DNA of 64,000 nucleotides from Cheilinus undulatus (taxonomy: Eukaryota; Chordata; Actinopteri; Labriformes; Labridae): positions 43,437,023-43,501,022 of the forward strand of contig NC_054878.1 in assembly GCF_018320785.1 (NCBI RefSeq), in the 5' to 3' direction. Shown piece by piece: positions 11,860-24,100 of this stretch. The translations under genes were made by a program, and so were the position numbers. The notes under the pieces are model-generated. The model was not told where the DNA came from. It searched no databases and saw nothing but the letters and a program-made list of their open reading frames with translations. Every line of letters starts with the position of its first letter. The first letter of the stretch is position 1.

Positions 11860-12290
11860 GTCTGCAGAGTCTCTCCCATCTCATCTGCTGAAGCTTGGAA
11901 CTCCTTCAGAGTTCTCTCACTGGCCTCTTTCTTGAGGACATCCTGATCTAGGCAGATTTACACATGTGCCATATTCCTTCATTTCTTGATGATGGATTTA
12001 ACCAAAATCTAGGGGATGTTCAGTGCCTTAGAAATTTTTCATATCCATCCCCTGACTTGTACTTTTCACTAACCTTTCCTCTGAGTTGCTTGGAGTGTTC
12101 CTCTGTCTTCATGGTGTAATGGTAGCCAGGAATACTGTTTAGGCTTCACTAATTATCCATGTCTCTTTGCCTACTTTAGAGCACGTCTGGGCCTGAACCA
12201 GGTCAACCATAAAAGCTTGGTGTGTGCAGTTGTTTACAAAATCCCCATATTTATACAATAATGTACTGAATTGACCAAACTTCTCTATTT
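11860..12290 (-). mobile_element. Second Tc1/mariner N-terminal relic
   Basis: The minus strand begins ATGAAGACAGAGGAACACTC near 12112 and encodes a Tc1-type N-terminus (MKTEEHSKQL, then EKYKSGDGY and CVNLPRSG). This is a different subfamily from the neighbour at 10985-11790. No catalytic domain follows, and the two relics are head-to-tail. Confidence 0.7.
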
Positions 12291-12344
12291 TAGCTTTTTT
12301 TTTTTTAAATCTTCCCCTTAGTGACAGTCAAAAAAAGCTAGCTC

Positions 12345-12510
12345 TTGCACAATGTAGTTGATGACTTGTAACCTGAACTATCAGAATGTCTCATCTAGTG
12401 TCTCTTCAAGAGAAATAGAGCTCTTCTTCCTGTTTTTAGTGAATCATCACTTCCTGAGAGTGATAAAGAGGCAGTGACCTGATAGGGAACTTTCAGACCT
12501 CGCCTCAGAT
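12345..12510 (-). pseudogene. Orphan promoter-like flank of an Ig-receptor paralogue
   Basis: The phrases 'aactatcagaatgtctcatctag', here cited by its core 'tctcatctagtgtctct', and 'gtgaatcatcacttcctgag' match the 5' flanks of Ig-1 (9125-9190) and Ig-2 (24960-25010). No signal-peptide exon follows on the minus strand; Tc1 relics sit there instead. It is best read as the surviving upstream part of a lost or displaced gene copy. Confidence 0.4.
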
Positions 12511-12839
12511 ATGGACGTTTGGCTTCTCAGTACTGCGTCATGGTTGCGACCGCATCAGTTAACCCTCGCCTGAGAACAAAATATATTTAAAAAAAAAAAC
12601 AAAACAAAAAAACCCCCACTCTGACCACATTTGAGTGCTCATATGACAGGATACATTTTTTAATTTTGTATTTATCAGCATTAAAATGTACTAGATGAAG
12701 AATGAGACAAGAAAAAATAATTTTAATTATATTTAACTACTTTTTATCTGTTAAACACCTTGTTATTATTAGATATGCACTAATACAGCGATTCTCAGCT
12801 GGTAGGGTATGAAGAGAAAAACTTAAACGGAGCATAACA

Positions 12840-13056
12840 GACCAGAAAAATATATATATTAATATATTAATATTATATTATATTATATTAATATATATAT
12901 TAATATATTAATGAATTAAAGCTTATCATTTCAGAAGGACTAGTATGCAAAAAATTTTAGTTACCCATTTTTTTCTAAAACAGCATGGAGATTTGGGAGA
13001 ACCAGCTTTGTAATGCAGGAAAATGAGACTGAGGAGAACATATATATAAATATATA
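12840..13056. repeat. AT-rich simple repeats
   Basis: Imperfect TATATTAA and TATAT runs, largely self-complementary, lie around 12847-12915 and 13040-13056. A second TA run follows the adjacent MITE at 13513-13549. No gene is visible. Confidence 0.8.
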
Positions 13057-13510
13057 AGTGCTGTCAAACGATTACAATTTTTAATCAGATTAATCACAGG
13101 GTTGCTGTCAATTAATTTTGATTAATCATGATTAAATGTCATTCATTTTTAATCTATATTAATCCCATTTCATTTTGCATAAGCAAAGAGGCTCAAGAAA
13201 GAAGACTGTTTCATCTTGTTTTTTTTTTTTTTTTTTTTGGACTCAAATTTCCCATCGAGAGCCAACGTGCTGTTTAGCATCTTTCATATCGAGTTGGTTG
13301 GTCACTACCAGATCAACGTCCCATTTGCGCATGCCCAGCAGCATGCTCAACAGTAACCCTACTTGGACAAACTGCCCGAAATGTGTTGCCAGAGACATTT
13401 CAGGGATTTTGAGTCATTCCGGCCTTAGATGCATTAAATGCGTTAAAATTTTTAATCAGATTAATCATGATGATGGATTAATACGCATTAACGCATCAAT
13501 TTTGACAGCC

Positions 13511-13512
<2 letters not shown>
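13057..13512. mobile_element. hAT-type MITE, 456 bp
   Basis: Termini AGTGCTGTCAAACG and GACAGCCCT are inverted repeats of the GGCTGTCAA type common in fish hAT MITEs. Subterminal TTTTTAATCAGATTAATCA occurs on both sides. An 8-bp duplication AATATATA flanks it (13049-13056, 13513-13520), though the surrounding AT repeat weakens that evidence. A T tract lies in the middle and no transposase is encoded. Confidence 0.65.
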
Positions 13513-13549
<37 letters not shown>

Positions 13550-13552
<3 letters not shown>

Positions 13553-15185
13553 CTCCTCAGTTCACACACAGTATATATATTAATTTATAAAACTATAAAA
13601 ACTTACTTTTTGAAACATTCAAGTGAACTGTAAATGATACAAACTTTATTAAGCACATAAGAACTGTTAATTGGAATCATACAGCATGATTTTACAGTTT
13701 TTACAGTTTTCAACTGCTAAGACACATTTCTCATAGTCTTCTTCCCACAAATCCCAGTTTTCACAAAACCCCTAAATCTGTTGTAAAAATCAGTCACACC
13801 AGAACAGTTTTAAAAGTGCAGTGTGTAAAACTGAATATCAACATCTAGAAGTGGGTTCTATATTGCATTTCTCTGCTGGAAACTGTGGCAACCAGTTGAA
13901 TTTAATGTGTAGCTGTAATGTACAATCCAATCCAATCCAATACAAAAACTTAATTTATCCTTTTTTCCTCTATGTTACCATGGAAACATGTAAAAATCCA
14001 AGACAGCGGCATCCATGGAGGGGACCCTCCCTATGTATGAATTAAAAGTTTATTCTGAGTTGTTTTTCTCAAAATAGCTATTTTTGAATTTAGATGACTA
14101 AACACTTATTTAGTTAGATTGTCTTAGAAATGTTTTGCTTTATTTACCAAGTTTGTTCAGCTAAATGCTAGTGGGCTAAATATAACACACTGCACCTTTA
14201 ACTGAGCTCAGAGCCAAACACATCATAAACACAGCAGTCAGAAATCAGGGACTACAGAGCAGACATGGAACACTACAGTGATAATAGAAAACAATGTGGA
14301 TGATTCAACAAAAAAGTAATGATTTCAAAAATAGATATTCAAAGAACTTTAAAGAACCTTTAGCACACCTGGAGAGGTGAAAATGAGAGAAATCAACAGT
14401 CATACAATCCTGCACGCTTCTACAGCACAGCCCACTGATGTACAGCGCTGCTTCAGATTTTTGCATTACTCAGACCTTCATCCTCATTAAAGGAAACAAC
14501 CAGATCAAGGTCTGAGTACCAAAAATGTTGGGACATGAATGGAAATGCAATAGCAGACAACAGTGTGGGGGAGTCTTTGTTTTCTACTTCTGTATATAGT
14601 TTACTTACTCCATCAAGGTGGTGATTTTTCATCCCTCATTTTCATTCTATTAGGAAGAACTTTGTCACTGTTATTTGAATTTCATCTGAACTTTCAAGGG
14701 ATGCACATTATTTGATTTTTTGATATCTAACATGCTAAAAATGACAAAAATACCTTTAGTCAATACTGATCCTTTAAAACAGACATTGAGTGTAATGAAT
14801 CATGAAAAAAAAAATGCTTCAGCTGATATAGGAAGATTTTTATGGCCAAAATACTGGTTGTAAATATCAGCAGCTATTTTCATACCCACAAATCCCATAA
14901 TCCCCTATTTACTAAGCTATTATCTGCTGATACTGACTCAGTCAAATTTAAAATGGAATCACACCAAGTTTAAAAAAGTTTGCATTCTTCACAAAAAGGC
15001 AACCAGCATGTGAACATAAGTGCTAAAATTCATAACAAATGTCATTTGTAGGAAAGAAACTTCAGTAAGAACGTATGAAAGCTGCACCAGGAGCGTCCAG
15101 ACTTTTTTCAAAGAGGGCCACATGCTGGAGACATGAACAGTCGAAGCGAAGGAGAATTTGAGGGCCAGAGATCGGCATTCATGTC
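13550..15185 (-). other. Probable 3' untranslated and downstream region of Ig-2
   Basis: No coding exon is seen between the Ig-2 stop codon (15186-15188) and the TA repeat. AATAAA occurs on the minus strand at about 14149-14154 and 13645-13650; either could be the polyadenylation signal. The transcript end is not otherwise marked. Confidence 0.35.
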
Positions 15186-18100
15186 TTACATGTTGGTCTT
15201 TGATCGGCCCAGTCTGACGGTGGCGTTGAGACCTTCAGGGTTCTCATAGAGGACAGAATCATACATTCCATCATCATCATCATTTTGTACCTGTGAAAAG
15301 AAAACAGCAACTTATTTCAAATTATTCCTTACAATTCAGATATTAAGGACTGTTACATTATTAACATTTTTCAGTAAAGATTAATCTTCTCTTTTGGAAA
15401 TTCTACTATTCTGCATTTAAACTCTTTTTGTTTCATGCTGTATTTTTTTTGCTGTCAAAAATGTACTTCCTGTTCGAGAGAGGTCTGGCTGCAGATGCTG
15501 TATCTCTCAGAGAGGAAGTGCCATCATTTGGAAAAAAAAAAAAAAAAAAAAACTTTAGTCATAAACAAAGTGTGGCAGTCACATTCATGGAATAAAAACA
15601 TTACAAGCATCACAGAATAAAAAAAAATTACACAAACAAAAAATGTCAGTGATCTCATCTGGGATTAAATACAAATCAGTTTTAGAAAAAGTTACACATA
15701 AGGCGGCTTGCTTTAGCTTTGTTAGCTTTAGCTAAAACTAACAAAGCTAGTAAGTAAGTAAAGTTCATTTATATAGCAATGTAGCTAAGTTTGATTTTGC
15801 AATATGAGCTTCAGCAAACACAGCTAAAGCTAACATAGCTACGCAGATAACATAGATACATATGTTACATAGCTGTTTTGTGAGCTTAGCTTAGCTACAT
15901 CAGCTACATAGCCCTGTTACTATAGCAAAGTTAGCTTTTGCAACTTATGATTTAGCAAAAAAAAGCTATAGCTAATGTAGCTACATAGATCATGTATATA
16001 TGTATTTTATGTAGTTGCTTTGCCAGCTTAGCTTGAGCTACATTAGCTACATAGCTCTGTAATTTATAATTTAATTCACTTTTGAAACATGAGCTTTAGC
16101 AAACACAGCTATAGTTAACATAGCTTTGTATATCATGTATATATGTATTTGATGTAGCTGCTTTGTAAGTTTAGCTTTAGCTACATTAGCTACATAGCTC
16201 TGTTATCTATAACTTAATTCACTTTTGAAACATGAGCTTTAGCAAACACAGCTATAGCTAACATAGCTATGAAGATCATGTACATATGTATTTGATGTAG
16301 CTGCTTTGTAAGCTTAGCTTTAGCTACATTAGCTACATAGCTCTGTTATCTATAACTTAATTCACTTTTGAAACATGAGCTTTAGCAAACACAGCTATAC
16401 TTAACATAGCTATGTATATCATGTATATGTGTATATGATGTAGCTGCTTTGTGAGCTTAGCTTTACCTACATTAGCCACATAGCTGTGTTATCTATAACT
16501 TAATTCACTTTTTAAAACAAGAGCTTTAGCAAACATAGCTACAGCTAACTTAGCTTCACAGATAACATAGACATGTTGCTAATGTAGCTGCTTTGTGAGC
16601 TTAACTTTAGCTACATTAGATACATCGCTCTGGTATCTAAAACTTAATTTACTTTTGAAACATGAGCTTTAGCAAATGTAGCTAAAGCTTACTAAGCTTC
16701 ACAGATAACATAGACATGTTGCTTATGTAGCTGCTTTGTGAGCTTAGCTTTAGTTACATTAGCTACATAGCGCCGTTATCAATAACTTAGTTAATTTTTG
16801 CAACATGAGCTTTAGCAAATGTAGCTAAAGCTAAAATGGCTATGCAGATAACATGGATACATAGCTTACATAGCTTGCTTTGTGAAATTAGCTTTAGCTG
16901 CTTAAGCTATGTAGCTCTGTTATCTTTGGCTATGTTAGCTTTGGCGACATGAGCTTTAGTAAGCCACTCTTTGGACTTTACACGTTTTGTAACTTTTTAA
17001 TATCAATTTTAACCCATTTCTGTTGCTTTTTTGATGTTGAAATTATTTATTTGTGGAATTCTTTAGCCCATTTCACCAGTTCATGCTGCTTTTTGCCACC
17101 ATTGTTGCCCCTTAAACCCATTTTAACCAATTTTCTTCATTTTTTGCCACTACTTTCCACTAACCCATTTTTGTTGCTTCTGCTTTTTCCTCTTTTCACA
17201 ATCATCTTTTTCTCTCAGTGTTGTTTCAGCTTACTTCTACTTTATTTCCAGCATCCTTGCTTTACTTTTCTATGTTTTTAAGTTGAGGGAGCCCACATTG
17301 TTAAAATTACCAATAAAAGGGTCATTCTGCTTAAAGAAAATAGGTTTACATTTTGAAAAAGGTGAAATTATACCCTATCAAATATAGATAAAATTCATTT
17401 GTTGTTTTGATAAAAGTGGTCTACTCACTGCACTGTGATTCCTTCGTGTTTTCTTTCCTATAAGAGCAGAAGAGTTTCATCAGATTAAATCCAGGATTAT
17501 CAAATCTTCTGGTTTATTGAAGTTGAATTTTCTCACCTTTGGTTCTTATCCATACGTTGACCATCACTACAATCATTATAAGAACCATCAACCCCACACA
17601 GAAAGCACTCATCCTGAACCAAGCTGGAAATTAGAATAAAAACATTATGATCATTTTGTTTAAAGGTTTTGAACGATACAGAAACCTGTAGATAAAAACC
17701 ATATTTCTTCACATAGAGCCAAGTAGATGATATTTAATATCGACGTCATACAGAGAGACAGACATCTGTGTACAATAGAACATCTCTGCCAACAGACAGA
17801 CACTCCATCTGATGACAGACATCCAATACTTTTATTCTTTACCTGCTTTTGTTGGAGCGTCGTCCTCTACTGGCTTGCTTTCTGGACAGTTTCCTTTCCA
17901 TTAAATGAGCAGAAACATAAGAAAGAACAACATCGATGGAATGATCAACTCTACTAGTTTAAATGAGTGTAAACGAGAGAAAAAGGTCACTAAAAATTAA
18001 GGGTGAGTAAAATGGAGAGGATAGAAAGTCTTTTCACACATCACACTAGCACCACCATGTTTGACTGCTGCTATGATGGTCTTTTGATGAAATCCTGTTA

Positions 18101-21100
18101 GTTTTACTCCAGATGGAACAGGACGTATAGCTTACAAGTGTTTCTCTGGTCAGAGCCTTTGTGTTCTTATTGGTCAGCAGTGGTTTTGGCCTTGGAACTC
18201 TCCCATGATGCCATTGTTGCCCAGTCTCTTTCTTATGGTTGAGTCATGAACTCTTAGCTGAGTCTAGTGAGGCCTGCAGTTCTTTAAATGTTCTGGGTTC
18301 TTCTGCAACCTCCTGGATGAGTTGTCCATGCACTCTTGGAGTCATTTTGATTGGCCAGCCACTTCTGGCAAGGTTGACTATTGTTCCAATTTTTCCCATT
18401 TGTGGATAATGGCTCTTACAGTGATTCAAAAATCCTTAGAAATGACTTGTATGAGCATTTTAAAACTGCCATCACAGCATTTGCAGCTATGGCAGGGAGC
18501 ATCTGACAGTAAAATGCTACTAATATTGATAAATAGATCACAGGCCTTAAGGGAAAGGCTGTTATGACATAGTAGGAACAACCTGTCATTTGTCCGTCTT
18601 TAGACTGTAGTGTGAACCCAAAACAGGCCAACAATGAATAATCATGTGAAGTGATGTATCACAGGAGTTGTGTTCAGCCTGATAATATGCAAGAAGTCGA
18701 GACAGACTAACAGTTACCATGGTTACAGTGATTTACATGACATATAGAAGCGGTTTAGTACCTGCTTTAGTTTGGATTTCTCCATCTTCAACTGTACGAT
18801 TTCCAGCAGATAGGTCTCCTTTTGATCCTGTTGCATTCAATTAGAATGAAAACACAAGAAAACTGTTAAAACAACATCTTTTACTGCTCAAAGAGACTGA
18901 CCTGAAAATTCCACATACTCTGTGTCCACAGCTCTGTGTCTGGAGTGGAGATATATGGCTAATTTTGAGTTATGGCGGTGAGAGAAGAGTACAAATACAG
19001 TCATGGACACGTGACAATTTCAAACTATCTTTTTTTAGTGCAGCAGAGTGAATGATAGATGACTACAGTCAGGTCTGCCTAGAGAGTTGACCAGGCCCCC
19101 GACAAACCCAGAGAATTGACCCCTTATAAACCCAGAGAATTTACCCTCCCGCTGTGATTTATTGCTGTTATCAATGCATGTGTGGATCAGAAGCACTTCC
19201 TGGGCCTGTTGAAATTGTTCGCCCCTGTTTCACCACTTTTTCCTCCAATTTTTGCTAATTCTTTCTGCCACTTCTAAACAGTTTTGCTGCTTTTTGCAAC
19301 TTCTTGTTGCCAAATTTAAACTATTTTGCCACCTGTTTTTTGACAGTTTTGATCCATTGTGATCCATTTTTGCTGAATCTTTATTCCACTTTTAGCCAGT
19401 GTTTGCTCTGATTTGCCTTCATTTGCCAAGATTTTGCTGCTTTTTGCCATATTTAACCTGTTTTTGTCACTTTCTTTTTCGTCACTTTCAACCCATTTTT
19501 TAAAACCTCTTTTGCCGCTTCTAACAAATTTGAAGTGGCAACAATTTTTTTTCTCCCTCTTCTTTTTTCTAAAGGTTAACCCATTTTAACACTTGTTTTG
19601 CCACTTTCACTAATTTTTGCCACTTGTTAACCCTGTATTCTTTACCTTTTTGCCTCTTTTTTGCCTTCTGTGACCCATTTTTGCCATTTCTTTATGTCAC
19701 TTCTATCCAATTTCTGCTGCTTTTTCTTTGTCTTTGTTTGCTAAAGTTTGTCACTTTAAAACCATTGATGCCACTTCTTTTGGTCTGTTTTGCTTGGCTT
19801 TTTTACAACTATTATCCAATTCTTAAACTTTCTCCCCACTTTTTTTTGCCACTTCTATCCAATGTTTGCTTCTTTTTGCCATTCTTCCCAAGGTTTTACA
19901 ACTTTCAACCAATATGTGCTGCTTTTTGCCCATCTTTGCAACTTTTTTTTTTTTTTTTTTTGCCATTTTGACCCCTTTTTACTCATTTCTGCCCATTTTT
20001 GCCAGTTTGTTTTGCTACTTTTAACCTGTTTTGTCACTTTCCACCCTGTGTTGCCATTTCTTCCCACCTGTTTTCCCCCATATTTTCCTTTTCAATCAAT
20101 TGTTGCCACTTTTAATCTTTTTTTTTTTTTTTTGCCAACTTTCATCCATTTTTCCAGTCTCTTTTTCACAGATATTTCACTAGTTTCCATCAAAGTTGTC
20201 TCAGTTTCTTCTTTTTCCTGGCATCCTGACATTTGCGTAACGATTTTCTCTGGAGTGTGCTTTTATCTACATCACTGTGCTGACGTAGTATGTGGAATTC
20301 ACAAGAAAAAGGGAGAATATCAAAATCTTTACATGATAAATGAATCAAATAAAGCCACATGTACCTGCTAACACACAAGTGCTGCGGTTACACAGCAGTG
20401 TTTGTCCGTTTCTTTGGTCCGTCACGTTACAATACAGCGAATCCATCCAGATTGACACAACAGGAAAAGCAGTTTGAAATGACACAGTGGATGAACAGTC
20501 CGTGTCTTCTGTTTTTATAGCTGTCGTATTTGTCCGATAAATCCACTTCACTGTGTGTGCACACTTTCCATGCACAACACAGTGATAGTCAGTTACACCA
20601 GGCACCCCAGATTCACCTACTAATGAGATGGAGACACATGGAACACAAGAAGACAAGAGCCAGAGTTAGGTCAGTACTGAAACAATGTTTTTATACCAAG
20701 GGTCAACCAGTATTGATTTTTCGGGGCTAAAACTCATGGTTAGTACAGAATGCAATGATTGTCAAACCTCACAAACCCAAATGTTTTTCACTATCCAACA
20801 TAAACAACATATCAGATGTTGAAACTGAGACATTTTATGGCAGCAACACATCTAAAAAAAACTCAGGACAGGGCAAGAATAAAGGCTTGAAAAGTAAAAA
20901 AAACACATAGGGGGGTCCATAAAATCAACAATGGATTCAGAGAATCTGGAGAAATCTCGGTGAACAAGGGATCAATATCAGATGTTTGTGATATTTGAGC
21001 CTGGACTCAGTAACACTTCCAGAAATCACTGTCCGTTGACACAGATGGCCATGCCATCCACAAATGACAGTTAAAGCTGGATCACGCAATAAAGAAGAGA

Positions 21101-24100
21101 TATGTGAACACAATCCTGAAATACTGCCATCTTCTCTGGGCCAAAGCTCATTTAAAATGGATTGAGGCAACATTGAAAACTGTTCTGTGGTCACATGAAT
21201 CAAATTTGAAATTATTTTTGACCTAAAGATGAGAACGATCCAGCTTGTTATCCTAGCACAGTTCTAAAGCCTGCATGTCTGATGGTATGGGGCTGAATTA
21301 GTGTCTATGGCTTGGGCAGTTTACCAGTGTTAATTTTGGCAGCTATTTTTAATTTTAGTCTTAGTCTTTGGATGAAATGTCTTTTAGTTTTAGTCACATT
21401 TTGGTCATTTCTACCCTTTTAAGTTTAAAGTCTAGTTTTAGTCCATAAAAAGTCCTCACATTTTAGTCTTTACTTTTAGTCCAAGCATTTATTTTCTTGC
21501 CTAAATCTGGAACCAAATCATGGTAGTGTGTTCTCTGCGCTCTGCTAAACCTGGGCTCCCTGCTTTCTACAGCTGAGAGGCAGAATAGATACAGATGCAT
21601 TGTTTTTTGACAGATTTACCCACAGTGGCGAAATATCAGATTTTGAATGTCCAACAAAAACTACATTACATTTAATCTAGTTTTAGTCATCTTGATGAAA
21701 ACTAAATTTACTCTTAGTCAGTTTTGGTCATCACAGATCTACTTTTGCTTGTTTTTGTCATGGAAAAAGGCTGTTGACGAGCATTTTTAGTCGTAGTTTT
21801 AGTCGACACTGCAGCTCACACAACTGGACAGGAACTATCAATGCTGAAAAGTAGAGAGAGGTTTAAGAGCAACATATGTTCCCATCCAGACAACTTCTCA
21901 TTTAAGGTAGGCCTTGACTATTACAGCAAGACAAAGCTAAACCACACACCACGTCTGTCACAACATCATGGCTTCACAGTAGAAGAGTGCGGGTCCTGAA
22001 CCGGCCTTCTGGCAGTCCAGACCTTTCACCAGTAGAAAGCATCATAAAAAGAAAAATCCAGCAAAGACCCAAGGCTGCTGAGCAGCCACAATCCTAAATC
22101 AGACAAGAATGGGACAACATTCCTCTCCCAAAACTTTATCAACTGGCCTCCTCACTTCGCAGATGTTTAAACACTCCTGTTAAAAGAAAAGGGGAAGCTG
22201 CACAATAGGAAACGTGGCCCTGTCCCACTTTTTAGAGATGTGTTGCTGCCATGAAATTGAAAATGAGCTAATATTTTCATGAAATGGTAAAAAGTCTCAG
22301 TTTTAACTTCTGATTTGTTCTTTCTGTTCTATTGAGAATACAGTTTTGAGTTTTTGAGGACTGACAGTTGTTGACTTTTGTTGTTATTTATATTTGTCAC
22401 AGCGGGATTGTAATTTACCAAAATCTATATTTAGAACCAAACAAGTAGCCCAAATGCAGAAAATCAGCCAGGCCGAGCATTGGTCCACCCCTATTTTTAT
22501 GTTTAAGTATATTCTTTTAGTAAGAAAGAGCCGAAACGGGGAGCAGGTGGCCTAGTGGTTAAAGGCGCACCCCATATACGCGGGTGGCCAGGGCTCAAAT
22601 CCGGCCTAAGGCCCTTTACCGCATGTCTCTCCCCCACTCTTGCCCCTGTTTCTGACTCTATCCACTGTCCTCCTCTATCTAATAAAGGCACAAAAATGTC
22701 CAAAAATAAATCTTAACCCTCGGTCCCTATTATGTCCGTTTTGAGGACATTCATCATTTTAATCATCGTTTTTTTTTTTAGTTAATAGTCACATTTTTGT
22801 AGATTGAGGCATCAAATTTGGCCAAAGTTATTATTTTTCTTCATATTAAAAAAAAATAAAAAAATGAAAACCGTGTCACCCATAGAACGCCCGTGACATG
22901 AAATAGCTACATCCAGCCTTGTTTGTCCGAAATCGGACACATAGACTTTCATTCAAAACACGTTTTTTGACTGTGTGTCTAGGGCACCAAAACAACTTTT
23001 AGCACCAATTTTTTTGCAGTCAGTCGATCACCAGGGATCTAAATTTCACCATTAAACAGTGATCCAGCAGATAGTGCAGCGCACCATTTTAACCTTTTCA
23101 GCAGCGCAGACATGGTTTTCCTTTCATGTGCTCAGAGTGTTTGGAGCGCTATTTCACCCGCTAAACATAATCAGAATTAAATGAACCGATTCATGCCGCA
23201 AGATATGGATGTCTGAGAGTGGGCTAGATGTGTAAGGAAAAGTTTGCGTACTCCTATCTGTGTGATCGGCTGCGAATCTGCGTGCATGTTTACAAGCAGA
23301 CATGCCGTAAGTGAAGTGTTTACATTAGGATATGTTACCTGTGGATTCTGCAGCCTGGGACTAAGAAAGAGGGACATTTGGACAATTTCAACTTTGCCCT
23401 CACCTCATAGCAAGTGGATCAACAAGCATGAGGATGCATGGGTCTTTTTGATCAAGAGGTAAGAATATATCATATCTCAAAGATGCAGTACATTTATATC
23501 TGCACGTAATTGGCATATTTGTGGTCACATTTTGGTTAGAGGTGGAAATGCGCGTGTTCGTGGTTTATATCCTACATATATCCTCTGATTCTTTATGCCT
23601 GTACATAAAATAAACCTAACATGAACAAATGCATTCAATCGTATTAGATTTGGTAGAGGAGGAAGAGCGAGAAAAGGAGGGTAAAACTGGTGTGTTTTAC
23701 GCACGGATGGACTCATCTGTTTAGCATGGACGAATCCAAGTTATAGGCATAGTGTACAATAAGTAGCATAAAAAGGGTGTAACATTGACTTTTTTTATTT
23801 TTATTTTTTTCAGTAGTCAGGGTTGAAGTTGTTGAAGAGATCTGAAGCGGTGAAAGTTTTTAAAAAAGTTGAAAAATGAGTATTTTATTAACACCTTTCT
23901 GCATGTCCGTTTTCAGGACAAACAAGGGTGGATGTAGCTAAAATATGGCATTCGGCACTACAGAAAAAATTTCAATGCATCAAAATCAATTTTACTACTT
24001 ATCATTGGCATGGCCCAGACTCTAGTTATTGAAAAACAAATTTTTTTCTAGATCATTTTATATGGGAATTATGGTGTTTTTGTGTTTTTTACCATAAAAA

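Noticed and set aside
15705-16960. CRISPR-like regular spacing of repeats
   Set aside because: The whole 143-bp unit repeats with no unique spacers, and the setting is a vertebrate intron.
19624-20371. Long plus-strand open frames rich in Phe and Leu
   Set aside because: They lie in the T-rich TTTTGCC minisatellite. Other blocks (16949-17281, 41690-42148, 44355-44845 and 51247-51530) give similar frames for the same compositional reason, with no splice sites or family match.
22537-22620. tRNA gene
   Set aside because: The A- and B-box sequence belongs to a SINE body with an A-rich tail and target duplication, and it cannot fold into a complete cloverleaf by eye. The same holds for 28748-28830.
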